Assembly: GCA_016650295.1 (NCBI GenBank)
Contig: JAENWA010000111.1
Coordinates: 1 to 62,164, forward strand
Reading direction: 5' to 3'
Length of the DNA stretch: 62,164 nt
DNA from: Desulfuromonadales bacterium
GTDB taxonomy: Bacteria; Desulfobacterota; Desulfuromonadia; Geobacterales; Pseudopelobacteraceae
The translations under genes and the position numbers were made by a program. Each line of letters opens with the position of its first letter. The stretch's first letter is position 1. Of this stretch, positions 23,827 to 33,455 are shown piece after piece. A model generated the notes under the pieces. The model ran no database searches and had not been told where the DNA came from. It worked only from the letters and a program-made list of their open reading frames with translations.

Positions 23827-26442
23827 ATGACTTCACCGACAGACTTTCGGTTGACCTGGCTTTGGCGCCATGCCTTTGTTAATCCTCATGTTGATATCGC
23901 ACCTCAGGAACAAGAGTATTTTCGCGATAGGTATCTTTCAATGCGAGATAAAGTTGTGATACTCGCATCTCGCATAGTTACTGATTTGCCAGATTTTACT
24001 GTGCATGATGTCAATCATATTGATGCACTTTGGGAAACTGCCTCAATCGTAGCCGAAGGTGCAATTGCGATGTCCCCTGCTGAGGCATTTGTCTTCGGAG
24101 CAGCAGTTTTGCTTCATGACGCAGCCTTGAGTGTCGCGGCCTTCCCGAACGGTTTAGCAGATATAAAGAAAACAGTGGCATGGAAGGACACAATAGCCCG
24201 TTTTTCTTCCGAGGTACCTACTGATTGGGTCGATGAGCCAGCGCCTGAGGTTCTAAAACGTGCAATACCAGAGGTTCTTCGACGCTTACATGCAGAACAT
24301 TCCGCCGAATTAGTTGAGCAGTCCTGGAGCTTGTCAAACGGAGAACCTATTTTTCTGATCGAAGATTCGGAGCTTAGATATTTTTATGGCCGCACCATAG
24401 GATTGATTGCCCATAGCCACTGGTGGCCTGTTTCTCGTATAGAAGTCGAGCTCAGCGAGGACCTAGGGGCATTTTCAACACGAACAAGATCAAAGATCGA
24501 CGTCGTAAAGCTGGCTTGTCTGTTAAGAGTTGCAGATGCTGTACATCTAGACCAGCGGAGAGCTCCGCGTTATCTCCGATCATTAGTTAGACCGAGCGGA
24601 GTCGCAGCGCTACATTGGAATTTTCAGGAAAAACTAGCAACCCCACATGTTGAACTCGATTCAGTTGTTTTTACAGCAGGTGCGCCTTTTACGTTAAAAG
24701 AGGCTGATTCTTGGTGGCTCGCTTACGATACAATAGCTGCTGTTGACCGAGAACTTCGAGAGGTAGATCTTCTGTTACAAAGCAGATCAAGAGAGCTCCT
24801 AAAAGCACGAAGGGTGAAAGGAGTGGGTGCACCGGAACAACTTGCGCGGACTATCCCCACGCGTGGTTGGCGTCCTGTAGATACCCAACTGCGTGTTACA
24901 GATATTCCAAAAATTATTGAAAGTCTTGGTGGGGCTAAATTATATGGAGAAGATCCTACAGTTCCGTTGCGTGAATTAATACAGAATAGCGCTGATGCAA
25001 TTCAAGCCAGACGCCGCCTACAAAATCGACCCGGTTCCTGGGGAACAATAACCATATCTTTGACGGAATTGGACAACGAGGATTGGCTTGTCATCGAAGA
25101 CAATGGTGTGGGTATGTCTGAGCAGGTTCTAACGGGACCACTTATTGACTTTGGCACATCTTTTTGGCAATCCAGTCTCGCTATTGAGGAGTTCCCAGGC
25201 CTTTTGGCAAACGGAATGAAGTCAATTGGGCATTTTGGAATAGGGTTCTTCTCAATTTTCATGCTTGGTTCTAGGGTTCGAGTCACGTCAAGACGTTACG
25301 ATCGTGGAGAAGATACTGCGAGGGTGCTTGAATTTCGTGGTGGTACCGCAACTCGGCCTATTCTTTATCCTGCATGCCTAGGTTCCTCGCCATTGGACGG
25401 AGGAACTCGGGTAGAAATTTTATTAAAGGCTAAGCCGTCATCAAAAGAGGGTCTGCTGGGGCCGAAGTTGAGTCTATCTGAAATAGTCGGATCTGTTGCC
25501 CCAAATGTAGAAACAACTATCATGGTTGAGGAAGCAGGTGAAACTAAAATCGTAGTTAGCGCAGGAGATTGGTTGAAAGTAGAAGAATCAGTTCTAATCA
25601 GTCGCCTTTACCCTTTTAGAAAGGATTCTCTTTCTGAAAGTAATCAGGGATTGATGCGTTGCTTAAAGGATACATCAGGGCGAATTTATGGACGTGCCTC
25701 TATCTGGCCAAGTCAATTTCACTTCGAGGCTCGAGGATACCTCACTGTTGGTGGTTTAAGAGCTACAAGGATTTCTAACATTGAAGGGGTGTTTTTAGGG
25801 ACTTGCTTAACGGCAGCTCGGGATTCTGCCTTGCCTCTGGTGACAGCTGAGGTACTTTCAACTTGGGCTTCAGAACAGGCAGAGCTTATTTCAGCTTCGC
25901 GACGCTTTTCCGATGAGGATAAGGCTGCTTGTGCAGAGGTAATATTGGAATGTGGTGGCGCCATCTCTAAACTGCCTGTCGCATTATGGGGAGAGGAGTG
26001 GCTTGATGAAGATTCCCTTAGGGCCCTCCTGGCCGGTTTAGATGAAATTACTGTCAAATATGGTTCAGAGATTTCCTATGATGAAAATTGCGATACAGTC
26101 CACCCTCGCGAATTCAAGGATCTATTCGAGCGTCATGACGAAGTGTTATTTGTACCAAACAGGTCAGGTTCAATGCTAAATATTAATAGGGAGAAGTGGC
26201 CACAAATAATTACCAGTGTTGACACTTCGCACTGTTCAAATTTGGCAATGTTTGTGTGGAAAATAATTGTTGAAAGTTTTAAACCGTGCTCAGAGATGTC
26301 AATAGATGGTGAGGTTGGCACTGTCAATAACGTTACCATCAACCGTGACGTCAATATATATACTAGAAGCGATGACGACGAATTTCTTGAGCCATTACGT
26401 CCACCGAAAGTAAATGCCAATCAGTTTTATGACTTTTTTTAA
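23827..26442 (+). CDS. HD-domain plus Hsp90-like (GHKL) ATPase protein
   Basis: 871 residues from the ATG at 23827, which has AAGGAGG with 5-base spacing; an ATG at 23809 lies before that RBS and is rejected. The N-terminal third (about 40-310) carries HD-type metal-ligand motifs: FTVHDVNHIDALW near 57-69 and VLLHDAAL near 95-102, then HAEHSAELVEQS. The centre is a GHKL ATPase like HtpG: N-box LRELIQNSADAIQARRR near 380, IEDNGVGMS near 425, and GHFGIGFFSIF near 467. The C-terminal 350 residues match nothing I know. HD-Hsp90 proteins occur in predicted prokaryotic conflict systems. Next gene downstream is a P-loop ATPase, 366 bases away. Confidence 0.7.
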   Translation: MTSPTDFRLTWLWRHAFVNPHVDIAPQEQEYFRDRYLSMRDKVVILASRIVTDLPDFTVHDVNHIDALWETASIVAEGAIAMSPAEAFVFGAAVLLHDAALSVAAFPNGLADIKKTVAWKDTIARFSSEVPTDWVDEPAPEVLKRAIPEVLRRLHAEHSAELVEQSWSLSNGEPIFLIEDSELRYFYGRTIGLIAHSHWWPVSRIEVELSEDLGAFSTRTRSKIDVVKLACLLRVADAVHLDQRRAPRYLRSLVRPSGVAALHWNFQEKLATPHVELDSVVFTAGAPFTLKEADSWWLAYDTIAAVDRELREVDLLLQSRSRELLKARRVKGVGAPEQLARTIPTRGWRPVDTQLRVTDIPKIIESLGGAKLYGEDPTVPLRELIQNSADAIQARRRLQNRPGSWGTITISLTELDNEDWLVIEDNGVGMSEQVLTGPLIDFGTSFWQSSLAIEEFPGLLANGMKSIGHFGIGFFSIFMLGSRVRVTSRRYDRGEDTARVLEFRGGTATRPILYPACLGSSPLDGGTRVEILLKAKPSSKEGLLGPKLSLSEIVGSVAPNVETTIMVEEAGETKIVVSAGDWLKVEESVLISRLYPFRKDSLSESNQGLMRCLKDTSGRIYGRASIWPSQFHFEARGYLTVGGLRATRISNIEGVFLGTCLTAARDSALPLVTAEVLSTWASEQAELISASRRFSDEDKAACAEVILECGGAISKLPVALWGEEWLDEDSLRALLAGLDEITVKYGSEISYDENCDTVHPREFKDLFERHDEVLFVPNRSGSMLNINREKWPQIITSVDTSHCSNLAMFVWKIIVESFKPCSEMSIDGEVGTVNNVTINRDVNIYTRSDDDEFLEPLRPPKVNANQFYDFF

Positions 26443-26808
26443 GCCAGAGAGATCCTTGCAGGACAAAGATCGCCGAGGACGTTGTGAATGAATCTGCAAC
26501 GCCGAGAGTAGAGATCCGTAAACGTAACGAAACAATTGACGGGAAGGATATGTTCGCCGAGCGAGCCAAGCAGTGCTACTATGTCTCAGGAATGGGTGAA
26601 AAAGTTGTAAAAACCGGTGCCTGGATTGCAGCTATTGATTGGGAAAAATGGCTTGATAAGTTATGTTAATGGTTCACTCTGATGTCTTTACGATTATTTA
26701 GTTGCAAAAATAGTGAAAGTTTGAAAAAAGTTATACTGATATAATTATAAACTTTTTGTTGAGGGAAGCGATTGAAGTAACTTCACTATAATGTAACAAG
26801 GAGTGAAC

Positions 26809-28344
26809 ATGGACAGCATCTCAGAACTACCTGTTTCAATTAAAATTGCAGACAAACCTCTCTTAGAAGACCTCGAAATGGAATCAGAAGAAATAGAAGA
26901 ATTAGATACAGGGAATGTAGATGAAAAACTTCTTCTAGAAGTCTCACGTTGGAAGCGAGAGGCTAAAGCTGAGGACAATGACAGGTATTTCTGGCATGTC
27001 CATGAGGTCGATAAAATTGCACGCGGGGAGAAGTACTTTGTAATAGGTAGGAAAGGTTCGGGAAAAACAGCTATTAGTGAATATTTCAATAAACAAAAGA
27101 GGCATGACGTCTTTGCTGAAAAACTTAGTTTTAAAAATTTTCCATTCAATGAATTGTACTCACATAATAATCAAAAATATACTGCACCTAATCAGTTTAT
27201 AACAATATGGAAATATCTAATATATAGTACTATTTGCCGTTTGATGCTTAATAATGAGGCCGTAGATTTGGATGTCCGCAATAAACTATCAAAGATATAT
27301 GATTCTAACAGTCCTTTGAGTAGACGCGTTGGAGAATGGGTTGGAAAAGATTTTGGGATATCTCTTTTTGGATTGTCCATAAAAGTCTCAAATCATACAC
27401 CCACCACCATTCCAGTTAATTGGGTTGAATACGTAGACTATCTTGAAGATATAATTGTTAAACATGCTGGTGATGCGACATATTTTATCCTCTTTGATGA
27501 ATTAGATGAAGATTATCGTGACATTGTCAAGGCAGAACAATATGAACAGTATACATCGTTAATTACCAGTTTATTTAAAGCTGTACAGGACGTTCGTACG
27601 ACATTTTCACAATATGGTGGTATGAAAATTTATCCAGTTATTTTTCTCAGGGATGACATTTATGAGGTTGTTCAAGACTCTGATAAAAATAAATGGGGTG
27701 ACTTTAGGGTTGACTTAAATTGGGAATCAGAAAAAATTAAGAAAGTTATCGCGTTTAGAATTTCTCGAGCATTAAACCCATTTTGTTCATCCACCCTTTC
27801 GTTTGAAGAATCATGGAATAAATTATTTGGTAGTAGACTGATTGGAGCTGGTACTGGAAAAAAGAAAAAGCTAAACACATTTGATTATATTGCTCGAAGC
27901 ACCCTTCTTCGACCAAGAGATTTTGTTACTTACCTACAGAACTGTGCTCAGCAGGCGATAGATGATGGAACTATGATAACACCTGGCGTGGTGAGGAAAG
28001 TTGATAAGGCATTTTCTAATTATCTTCGTGAGGAACTATCAGATGAGTTGTTTGCCGTAGTTCCAGAAATATCTAATATTTTTGACGCGATTTCGCAGGT
28101 TAGAAAATGGAACTTTTCTATCAAAGAGTTTGAAAACATTTATAATGATCAGATTTCTAGAGGTTCAATTAAAAAACGCAATATTAGCTTTGTACTCCAG
28201 CTTCTTTATCTTTTTAGCGTCATAGGGAATACCCCGCGCAGTGGAAGATATATTTTCCGATATCAAAACAGAGAGGCGAGATTCAATTTCAATGAACGTA
28301 TTGTTGTTCATCGCGGATTATTTAAAGCATTGCAGATTCTCTAA
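26809..28344 (+). CDS. P-loop ATPase (Sll1717-like family)
   Basis: 511 residues from the ATG at 26809 (AAGGAG with 5-base spacing; a GTG at 26803 is too close to it). STAND/KAP-like P-loop ATPase with Walker A FVIGRKGSGKTAIS near 75-88 and Walker B FILFDELDED near 226-235, followed by a likely sensor arginine region (VIFLRDDIYEVV). The tail has a winged-helix-like segment (RSGRYIFRYQNREARFNFNE). The N-terminal 50 residues are acidic. It resembles the family typified by Synechocystis Sll1717, of unknown function and often in defence islands. AT-rich and, with the HD-GHKL gene, atypical for the window. Confidence 0.65.
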   Translation: MDSISELPVSIKIADKPLLEDLEMESEEIEELDTGNVDEKLLLEVSRWKREAKAEDNDRYFWHVHEVDKIARGEKYFVIGRKGSGKTAISEYFNKQKRHDVFAEKLSFKNFPFNELYSHNNQKYTAPNQFITIWKYLIYSTICRLMLNNEAVDLDVRNKLSKIYDSNSPLSRRVGEWVGKDFGISLFGLSIKVSNHTPTTIPVNWVEYVDYLEDIIVKHAGDATYFILFDELDEDYRDIVKAEQYEQYTSLITSLFKAVQDVRTTFSQYGGMKIYPVIFLRDDIYEVVQDSDKNKWGDFRVDLNWESEKIKKVIAFRISRALNPFCSSTLSFEESWNKLFGSRLIGAGTGKKKKLNTFDYIARSTLLRPRDFVTYLQNCAQQAIDDGTMITPGVVRKVDKAFSNYLREELSDELFAVVPEISNIFDAISQVRKWNFSIKEFENIYNDQISRGSIKKRNISFVLQLLYLFSVIGNTPRSGRYIFRYQNREARFNFNERIVVHRGLFKALQIL

Positions 28345-28481
28345 GTAGAATCAATAAATGTTATGATGCTCTTTCTAAAAGGATTTGATCCATGTTCATT
28401 GAAGAACAAATGCGAAAGGGGCGACCGACGTAGTTGATTAGTTGACTAACTCGCTCGACACGAGACATTGAACCAAAAACC

Positions 28482-28525
28482 AAAACGCCGTGAAGCCCTA
28501 TACTACTGGGTTACACGGCGTTTTT
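28482..28525. terminator. Strong bidirectional terminator
   Basis: AAAACGCCGTGAAGCCC pairs with GGGTTACACGGCGTTTTT across a nine-base loop, with A-run before and T-run after. It separates the P-loop ATPase from the DUF4160-like gene. Confidence 0.85.
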
Positions 28526-28526
28526 A

Positions 28527-28862
28527 ATGCTCTATTGGATTGACCCAGGTAAACTGGTGCAGCTTACAGTGTGGTGGCGTGTTTTTCTTGTTGATATAGG
28601 GAAATTATTTCTCTATATTGTCCTGAATGGAAAAATTTTTACAGGAAACGGCTGGATAATCAAAGTGCAAGGCGCGGAACATCCGCCGCTTCATGTCCAT
28701 CTGCTCCATCCAAATGGTAAAGCGGTGCTGTTTCTTGACGGTACCACCATTAATTCAGGTGTTCCGGCCAAGATTGTTGCTGAGGCGCAGTTATGGATTG
28801 CTGAAAATATGCCTTTAGAGGTGCTGGAATGGTCAACAATGGGTAATCCTGAGAAGAGGTAG
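28527..28862 (+). CDS. DUF4160-like protein
   Basis: Up to 111 residues. The core (GWIIKVQGAEHPPLHVHLLH, then GKAVLFLDG) has the HPPxHxH signature of DUF4160. The start is uncertain: the ATG at 28527 is directly behind a terminator hairpin, and the first 35 residues (hydrophobic, LYWIDPGKLVQLTVWWRVFL) do not look like the family, so a later GTG or TTG near 28575-28620 may be the real start. It ends 3 bases before the DUF2442-HTH gene, the same partner as at 1.5-1.9 kb. Confidence 0.6.
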   Translation: MLYWIDPGKLVQLTVWWRVFLVDIGKLFLYIVLNGKIFTGNGWIIKVQGAEHPPLHVHLLHPNGKAVLFLDGTTINSGVPAKIVAEAQLWIAENMPLEVLEWSTMGNPEKR

Positions 28863-28865
28863 ATT

Positions 28866-29306
28866 ATGAAAAAACAGGCTGCACGGATAGCTACTGTTAA
28901 AGTAGTTGATGGTACGGTTTTACACGTTACCTATAGTGACGGGCGTTTGGTGTGCCTTGACATGAATGCTGTTATAAGTACGTATGCTGCGTTTGCTCCG
29001 CTGGCTGATCAGGCCGAGTTTGCCACGGTTGCGGTTGCAGACTGGGGCTGGTCTCTCGAATGGCAGTGCGGCGCGACTCTTGATGCTGATCGGGTGTTTG
29101 AATTGTCGCTGGAGCAGGCGGGGATGACTGAAAACGTGGCATTCCGGTACTGGCAGGACAGCAACGGTCTGTCGCTGGCAGCTGCGGCGGAGGCAATTGG
29201 CCTTACCCGCCGTACTGTCAGTCAGTATCGAACCGGAGCGCGTCCGGTATCCCGCACTGTGTTGTTGGCATGCAAGGGGTGGGAATTGGAAAGAAAAGCG
29301 GCATAG
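28866..29306 (+). CDS. DUF2442 domain protein fused to an HTH
   Basis: 146 residues. The N-terminal ~80 residues follow DUF2442 (VTYSDGRLVCLDMNAVISTY, then WGWSLEWQCGATLDADRVFE). The C-terminal ~50 (YWQDSNGLSLAAAAEAIGL then TRRTVSQYRTGARPVSRTV) form a helix-turn-helix of the Xre/MerR-like kind. So the DUF2442 partner of DUF4160 here carries its own DNA-binding domain, which fits an antitoxin-like autoregulator. AAGAGG lies seven bases before the ATG. Pairing with the upstream DUF4160-like gene is by position. Confidence 0.7.
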   Translation: MKKQAARIATVKVVDGTVLHVTYSDGRLVCLDMNAVISTYAAFAPLADQAEFATVAVADWGWSLEWQCGATLDADRVFELSLEQAGMTENVAFRYWQDSNGLSLAAAAEAIGLTRRTVSQYRTGARPVSRTVLLACKGWELERKAA

Positions 29307-29356
29307 ATGGAGTCGACCGGGGTAATTATCTGTTGAGCAAAATGGTTGTCAGTTGA

Positions 29357-29563
29357 TCAAATTTCAAAATCAAGTCGTGACAACCCCGATTGTCTGACTA
29401 TTGAAAGAAATGTTCCGATAGGTATTTCACGCTTTCCCGCCGGAACAATAGCAGTGGATATGCCGTTGTAAAACTTCTTGTGGCTGCCGGTTTGTGAAAC
29501 CTCATAAAACCCGTGTTTCATCAAGACGCTTATTATGTGCCGTGAAGAGTATAGTTTAGGCAT
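29357..29563 (-). CDS. hicA: HicA-type mRNA interferase toxin
   Basis: 68 residues from the ATG at 29563 (a TTG three codons earlier is less likely). The double-stranded RNA-binding-like HicA fold is seen in VLMKHGFYEVSQTGSHKKFY with the catalytic histidine in GSHKKF, and VPAGKREIPIGTFLSIVRQS at the end. HicA cleaves mRNA and is neutralised by HicB. The gene overlaps the 3' end of hicB by 8 bases, which fixes translational coupling with antitoxin first. Confidence 0.88.
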   Translation of the reverse strand: MPKLYSSRHIISVLMKHGFYEVSQTGSHKKFYNGISTAIVPAGKREIPIGTFLSIVRQSGLSRLDFEI

Positions 29564-29774
29564 TGACGGCAAGTTCTCCGATCAATGCATTTCCTACCTC
29601 ATGAAACATAGAGTGTGTGCCTGGCAGGTCATCCCTCAGATACAGTTCGACAGCATCCGCAAGATTCTTTACAGCCTCGTCAATCGTTTTCCCAAAACTG
29701 GAAACATCAACATTCAGGCATTGCGAAACATAATACTTTCCTTCCTGGTATATGACATATTTTAACGCGGTCAT
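29556..29774 (-). CDS. hicB: HicB-type antitoxin
   Basis: 72 residues. The partial RNase H fold of HicB is visible (YVIYQEGKYYVSQCLNVDVS and GKTIDEAVKNLADAVELYL). HicB binds HicA. The C-terminal part is short and lacks an obvious HTH or RHH segment, so autoregulation may be weak or depend on the complex. First gene of the pair; the purine-rich GGGGGCC precedes the ATG. Confidence 0.88.
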   Translation of the reverse strand: MTALKYVIYQEGKYYVSQCLNVDVSSFGKTIDEAVKNLADAVELYLRDDLPGTHSMFHEVGNALIGELAVNA

Positions 29775-29988
29775 CTTGGCCCCCTGCCGGACTTTTCATT
29801 TACTTTATATTGTGGTGCATTGTAATTCAGATTCAACAGTAATTCAACTACAGCGGCGCTGACATCCCACGGCACCGGCAACACCTTGAATAAAATGGGA
29901 CATCCCTACTCAACTCCTTATTGTATTATTTTATCACACGATAGATACTGACGCCAATCGTCGAGATCCTGACAAAAGAGAGCACACT

Positions 29989-30690
29989 ATGAACATCTTA
30001 GCCATTGACACATCCACCTCACTGGCCAGCATTGCAATCGTTGTTGACGGCCGGACCGCCGCCGAAGCGACCTTCAGCACCGACCGCACGCTTTCGGCCC
30101 GCCTGATCCCCGAGATCGAGCACCTGCTGGCCTTCGCCGGGGTCACGATTGCCGATATGGATCTGTTTGCCGCCTCCATCGGACCGGGCTCTTTCACCGG
30201 TGTACGCGGCGGTGTTGCCACGGTTCAGGGACTGGCCCTGGCCGGCGGCAAAGCATGTGTCGGTTTTTCTTCCCTGACCCTGCTGGCCATGAATTTCCCG
30301 CTGGCCGCGCACCCGGTCTGCGCCCTGCTGGATGCCCGCAAAAGCGAGGTCTATGCAGCTTTGTTCGACTGTTCCACAGCCGTCCCCACACCCGTAATGG
30401 CCGATTGTGTCCTGCCGCCCGAAAACCTTCTCGACCGGCTTCGAGAAACGACCGTCAATCCGGTGGTCTTCTGCGGCGACGGGGCCGTGCGCTATCACGA
30501 CCTGATCGCGGAACGCCTGGGCGCACAGGCCGTCTTTGCCCCTTTCCCGCACAACATAGCCCGCGCCACCAACGGCGCCCTTTTGGCGTTGCATACATTC
30601 CGCAACGGAGAGGAACTGACACCGGCACAACTGCTGCCGGTCTACCTGAGAGCCTCCGAAGCCGAGATCAATCGCATCGCTTCCATGTAA
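29989..30690 (+). CDS. tsaB: tRNA threonylcarbamoyladenosine biosynthesis protein TsaB
   Basis: 233 residues, the normal length. An ASKHA-fold protein that dimerises with TsaD for N6-threonylcarbamoylation of A37 in ANN-reading tRNAs. Visible: ILAIDTSTSLASIAIV, IGPGSFTGVRGGVATVQGLA, ALLDARKSEVYAALFD, and the C-terminal LLPVYLRASEAEIN. No tsaD or tsaE lies beside it. It marks the return to high-GC core sequence after the accessory block. Confidence 0.93.
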   Translation: MNILAIDTSTSLASIAIVVDGRTAAEATFSTDRTLSARLIPEIEHLLAFAGVTIADMDLFAASIGPGSFTGVRGGVATVQGLALAGGKACVGFSSLTLLAMNFPLAAHPVCALLDARKSEVYAALFDCSTAVPTPVMADCVLPPENLLDRLRETTVNPVVFCGDGAVRYHDLIAERLGAQAVFAPFPHNIARATNGALLALHTFRNGEELTPAQLLPVYLRASEAEINRIASM

Positions 30691-30792
30691 CAATCCCGCC
30701 TGTTGTGATTATTTTCCCGAACCCTGCTTGTTTACAGGATATTTACTGTTATAATTTTTCCGGAGCAGTTCTAATACGTTGCTAAAATGATT

Positions 30793-30820
30793 GTCATCCC
30801 CGAATGCCTTTATCGGGGAA
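30793..30820. repeat. Small REP-like hairpin
   Basis: GTCATCCCCGA and TCGGGGAACC form a hairpin. A similar sequence in reverse orientation (GGATTCCCGA...TCGGGAATGAC) occurs at 31037-31066, so the two flank the larger repeat copy between them. Confidence 0.6.
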
Positions 30821-30825
30821 CCAGA

Positions 30826-31014
30826 GTTTAACCTATAAACGGCAGTTGCACCGCAGAGGACGCAGCCAGAAGTAGGCGCTTCTAAGCGAGGTTCGCAGAG
30901 AAATCAAATAGTTATTGAAGAACCACTCTTCTCCAAAATGGTGAAATGCTCTGTAACCATAACCGGTTGATTTTCCTCCGCGTTCCTCTGCGTACTCTGC
31001 GGTAAATGCTTTTT
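30826..31014. repeat. Inverted repeat copy 1 (about 190 bp)
   Basis: From GTTTAACCTATAAACGGCAG to CTCTGCGGTAAATGCTTTTT. The reverse complement of 35060-35246 matches it along most of its length, including the identical 22-base block AGTAGGCGCTTCTAAGCGAG at 30871. The element also contains its own CGCAGAG-type internal inverted repeats. With the REP-like hairpins it fills 30691-31140, which holds no gene. Confidence 0.85.
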
Positions 31015-31140
31015 TAAGGTTTAAGGCTTTTAAAAACTGGATTCCCGATTACTACCTCGGGAATGACAGATGTTACGGATTTGGTGGCAGTTTCGAACGT
31101 TTTTCGTAATGTATAAATCCCATCCGATGGAGCGTACACC

Positions 31141-32298
31141 ATGAATATTCATGAGTATCAGGCCAAGGAGATTCTTAACAGCTACGGGATTCCGATCCCC
31201 CGTGGACGGGTGGCGCTGACCTCCGACCAGGTCGAGCGGGCCGCCAAGATGATGGGTGGCCGCTGTGTGGTCAAGGCCCAGATCTATGCCGGCGGGCGCG
31301 GCAAGGCGGGCGGCGTCAAGCTGGTGCACTACCCGGAACAGGCCCAGGAGTACGGCAAGGAGCTGTTCGGGCGCACCCTGGTTACCAACCAGACCGGCCC
31401 GGAGGGGCTCAAGGTCCGCCGGATCCTGGTGGAGGAGGCGGTCGAGATCGCCCGTGAATTCTACCTGTCCATCACCCTGGACCGTGAGAGTTCGCGCTAC
31501 ATCCTGATCGCATCGGCCGAAGGGGGCATGGATATCGAAGAGGTGGCCAACAAGAGTCCCGAGAAGATCCACACCCTGCAGATCGACCCATTCACCGGCC
31601 TGCGTCCCTACCAGGCCCGTAAGGTTGCCCTGTCGCTGGGGCTGACCGGTTCGATCTGCGAGGACTGTGTCGAACTGCTGATGAACCTGTACCGCGCCAG
31701 CCAGGAAAAGGACTGCGCCCTGATTGAGATCAACCCGCTGGTGGTCACCAAGGCCGGCTGGCTGATGGCCATGGATGCCAAGATCACCTTTGACGACAAC
31801 GCCGTCTATCGCCATCGTGAATACCCGGATATGATGGACTACTCGCAGCTTGATCCGCTGGAGATCACGGCCGGCAAATACGACCTGGCCTACATCAAAC
31901 TTCACGGCTCCATCGGCTGTCTGGTCAACGGAGCCGGTCTGGCCATGGCCACGCTGGACGTACTCAAGGAGTGCGGCGGCGAGCCGGCCAATTTCCTGGA
32001 CGTGGGGGGCGGAGCTACCCGCGAGAAGGTGGCCGAGGCCTTCAGGATCATCCTTCAGGATCACGACGTCAAAGGCATCTTCGTCAATATCTTCGGCGGC
32101 ATCATGCGCTGTGACGTGATTGCACACGGCATCATTGAGGCGGCCAGCGAGGTCAACTGCACCCTGCCGATCGTTGTCCGGATGGACGGCAGTGAGGTTG
32201 AGGTCGGGAAAAAACTTCTGCAGGAATCAGGACTGAATGTCCAGGTCGGCGAAAACCTGGGTGATGCAGCGGCACGGATTGTGAAAATGCTGGGATAA
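31141..32298 (+). CDS. sucC: Succinate-CoA ligase (ADP-forming), beta subunit
   Basis: 385 residues, the usual SucC size. An ATP-grasp subunit that with SucD interconverts succinyl-CoA and succinate with phosphorylation of ADP. Visible: [61 protein letters not shown] and [15 protein letters not shown]. The alpha subunit gene follows after 28 bases. The pair lies between two copies of a long inverted repeat. Confidence 0.94.
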   Translation: MNIHEYQAKEILNSYGIPIPRGRVALTSDQVERAAKMMGGRCVVKAQIYAGGRGKAGGVKLVHYPEQAQEYGKELFGRTLVTNQTGPEGLKVRRILVEEAVEIAREFYLSITLDRESSRYILIASAEGGMDIEEVANKSPEKIHTLQIDPFTGLRPYQARKVALSLGLTGSICEDCVELLMNLYRASQEKDCALIEINPLVVTKAGWLMAMDAKITFDDNAVYRHREYPDMMDYSQLDPLEITAGKYDLAYIKLHGSIGCLVNGAGLAMATLDVLKECGGEPANFLDVGGGATREKVAEAFRIILQDHDVKGIFVNIFGGIMRCDVIAHGIIEAASEVNCTLPIVVRMDGSEVEVGKKLLQESGLNVQVGENLGDAAARIVKMLG

Positions 32299-32326
32299 TC
32301 CCTTCATACCATTTCGGAGAGAACTC

Positions 32327-33256
32327 ATGTCAATTCTACTCAATAAGCATTCCCGCATACTTGTCCAGGGCATCACCGGGCGCAGCGGCCTGTTTCATAC
32401 CCAGCAGTGCCGCGAGTATGGCGCCAACATCGTGGCCGGCGTGACCCCCGGCAAAGGCGGCATCCACATTGAAGGTATCCCGGTCTTCAATACCGTGGCC
32501 GAGGCGATCAGATACACCGATGCAAATGTCTCGATGATCTTTGTGCCGCCTCCCGGCGCAGCCGATGCCATCCTGGAGGCCGCCGACGCCGACATGGATC
32601 TGGCGGTCTGCATCACCGAAGGCATCCCGATGCGCGACATGGTGCCGGTCAAGGCCCTGCTGCAGGGGAGCAAGACCCGCCTGGTCGGCCCCAACTGTCC
32701 GGGCGTGATTACCCCCGGTGAGTGCAAGGTCGGCATCATGCCCGGTCATATCCATAAAAAGGGGCGGATCGGCGTAGTCTCACGCTCGGGCACTCTGACC
32801 TATGAAGCGGTCAAGCAACTGACCGACATGGGACTGGGGCAGTCCACCTGCGTCGGCATCGGCGGCGACCCGATCATCGGCATGAACTTCATCGATGTGC
32901 TGACCCTCTTCAACCAGGACCCGGACACCGAAGGGGTCTTCATGATCGGCGAGATCGGCGGCGGCGCCGAGGAAGCCGCAGCCGCCTGGATCAGTGACAA
33001 CATGAAGAAGCCGGTAGCAGCCTTCATCGCCGGGGTCACGGCCCCCCCCGGCAAACGCATGGGGCATGCCGGCGCCATCATCACCGGCGGCAAGGGCAAG
33101 GCCGAGGACAAGATCCGCACTTTGCAGGAGTGCGGAGTAGTCGTATCCACCAGCCCGACCAGGATGGGTGAAGCCATGCTGGAGGCGCTGGCCGCGGTCG
33201 GCAGACCGGCAGCCAAAAGTGCAGCCAGGGCGAGCGCCAAAAGAACAAAAAAGTAG
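32327..33256 (+). CDS. sucD: Succinate-CoA ligase (ADP-forming), alpha subunit
   Basis: 309 residues, about 15-20 longer than typical SucD because of a lysine/alanine-rich tail ([13 protein letters not shown]). Rossmann CoA-binding motif [31 protein letters not shown], and the phosphorylated histidine in [12 protein letters not shown] near residue 246. It operates with SucC in the citric acid cycle. AGAGA precedes the start. Confidence 0.94.
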   Translation: MSILLNKHSRILVQGITGRSGLFHTQQCREYGANIVAGVTPGKGGIHIEGIPVFNTVAEAIRYTDANVSMIFVPPPGAADAILEAADADMDLAVCITEGIPMRDMVPVKALLQGSKTRLVGPNCPGVITPGECKVGIMPGHIHKKGRIGVVSRSGTLTYEAVKQLTDMGLGQSTCVGIGGDPIIGMNFIDVLTLFNQDPDTEGVFMIGEIGGGAEEAAAAWISDNMKKPVAAFIAGVTAPPGKRMGHAGAIITGGKGKAEDKIRTLQECGVVVSTSPTRMGEAMLEALAAVGRPAAKSAARASAKRTKK

Positions 33257-33281
33257 CGTAACTACTCGTTGATGCAGACAT

Positions 33282-33317
33282 AGCCCCGTTTCCGGTAATG
33301 GAGAAGGGGCTTTTTTC
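33282..33317 (+). terminator. Terminator after sucCD
   Basis: AGCCCCGTTTCC pairs with GGAGAAGGGGCT (one G-T pair, one bulge), followed by TTTTTT. It lies 26 bases beyond the sucD stop. Confidence 0.8.
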
Positions 33318-33455
33318 CTTCTCGTTACGTAGCTGGAGCTTGGTAACGAGGGACAATGCCTTCATTATTTAGTTCGATTTTCCACATCCCTCCTCATAAT
33401 TTAGGTGTAAAATAATCTCACAGAAGAACACCACTTATTGAACGAGGTGATCCGG

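Noticed and set aside
26484-26669. 61-codon plus-strand frame between the HD-GHKL and P-loop ATPase genes
   Set aside because: GTG start with a poor RBS and no recognisable family; composition is plausible but the evidence is too thin.
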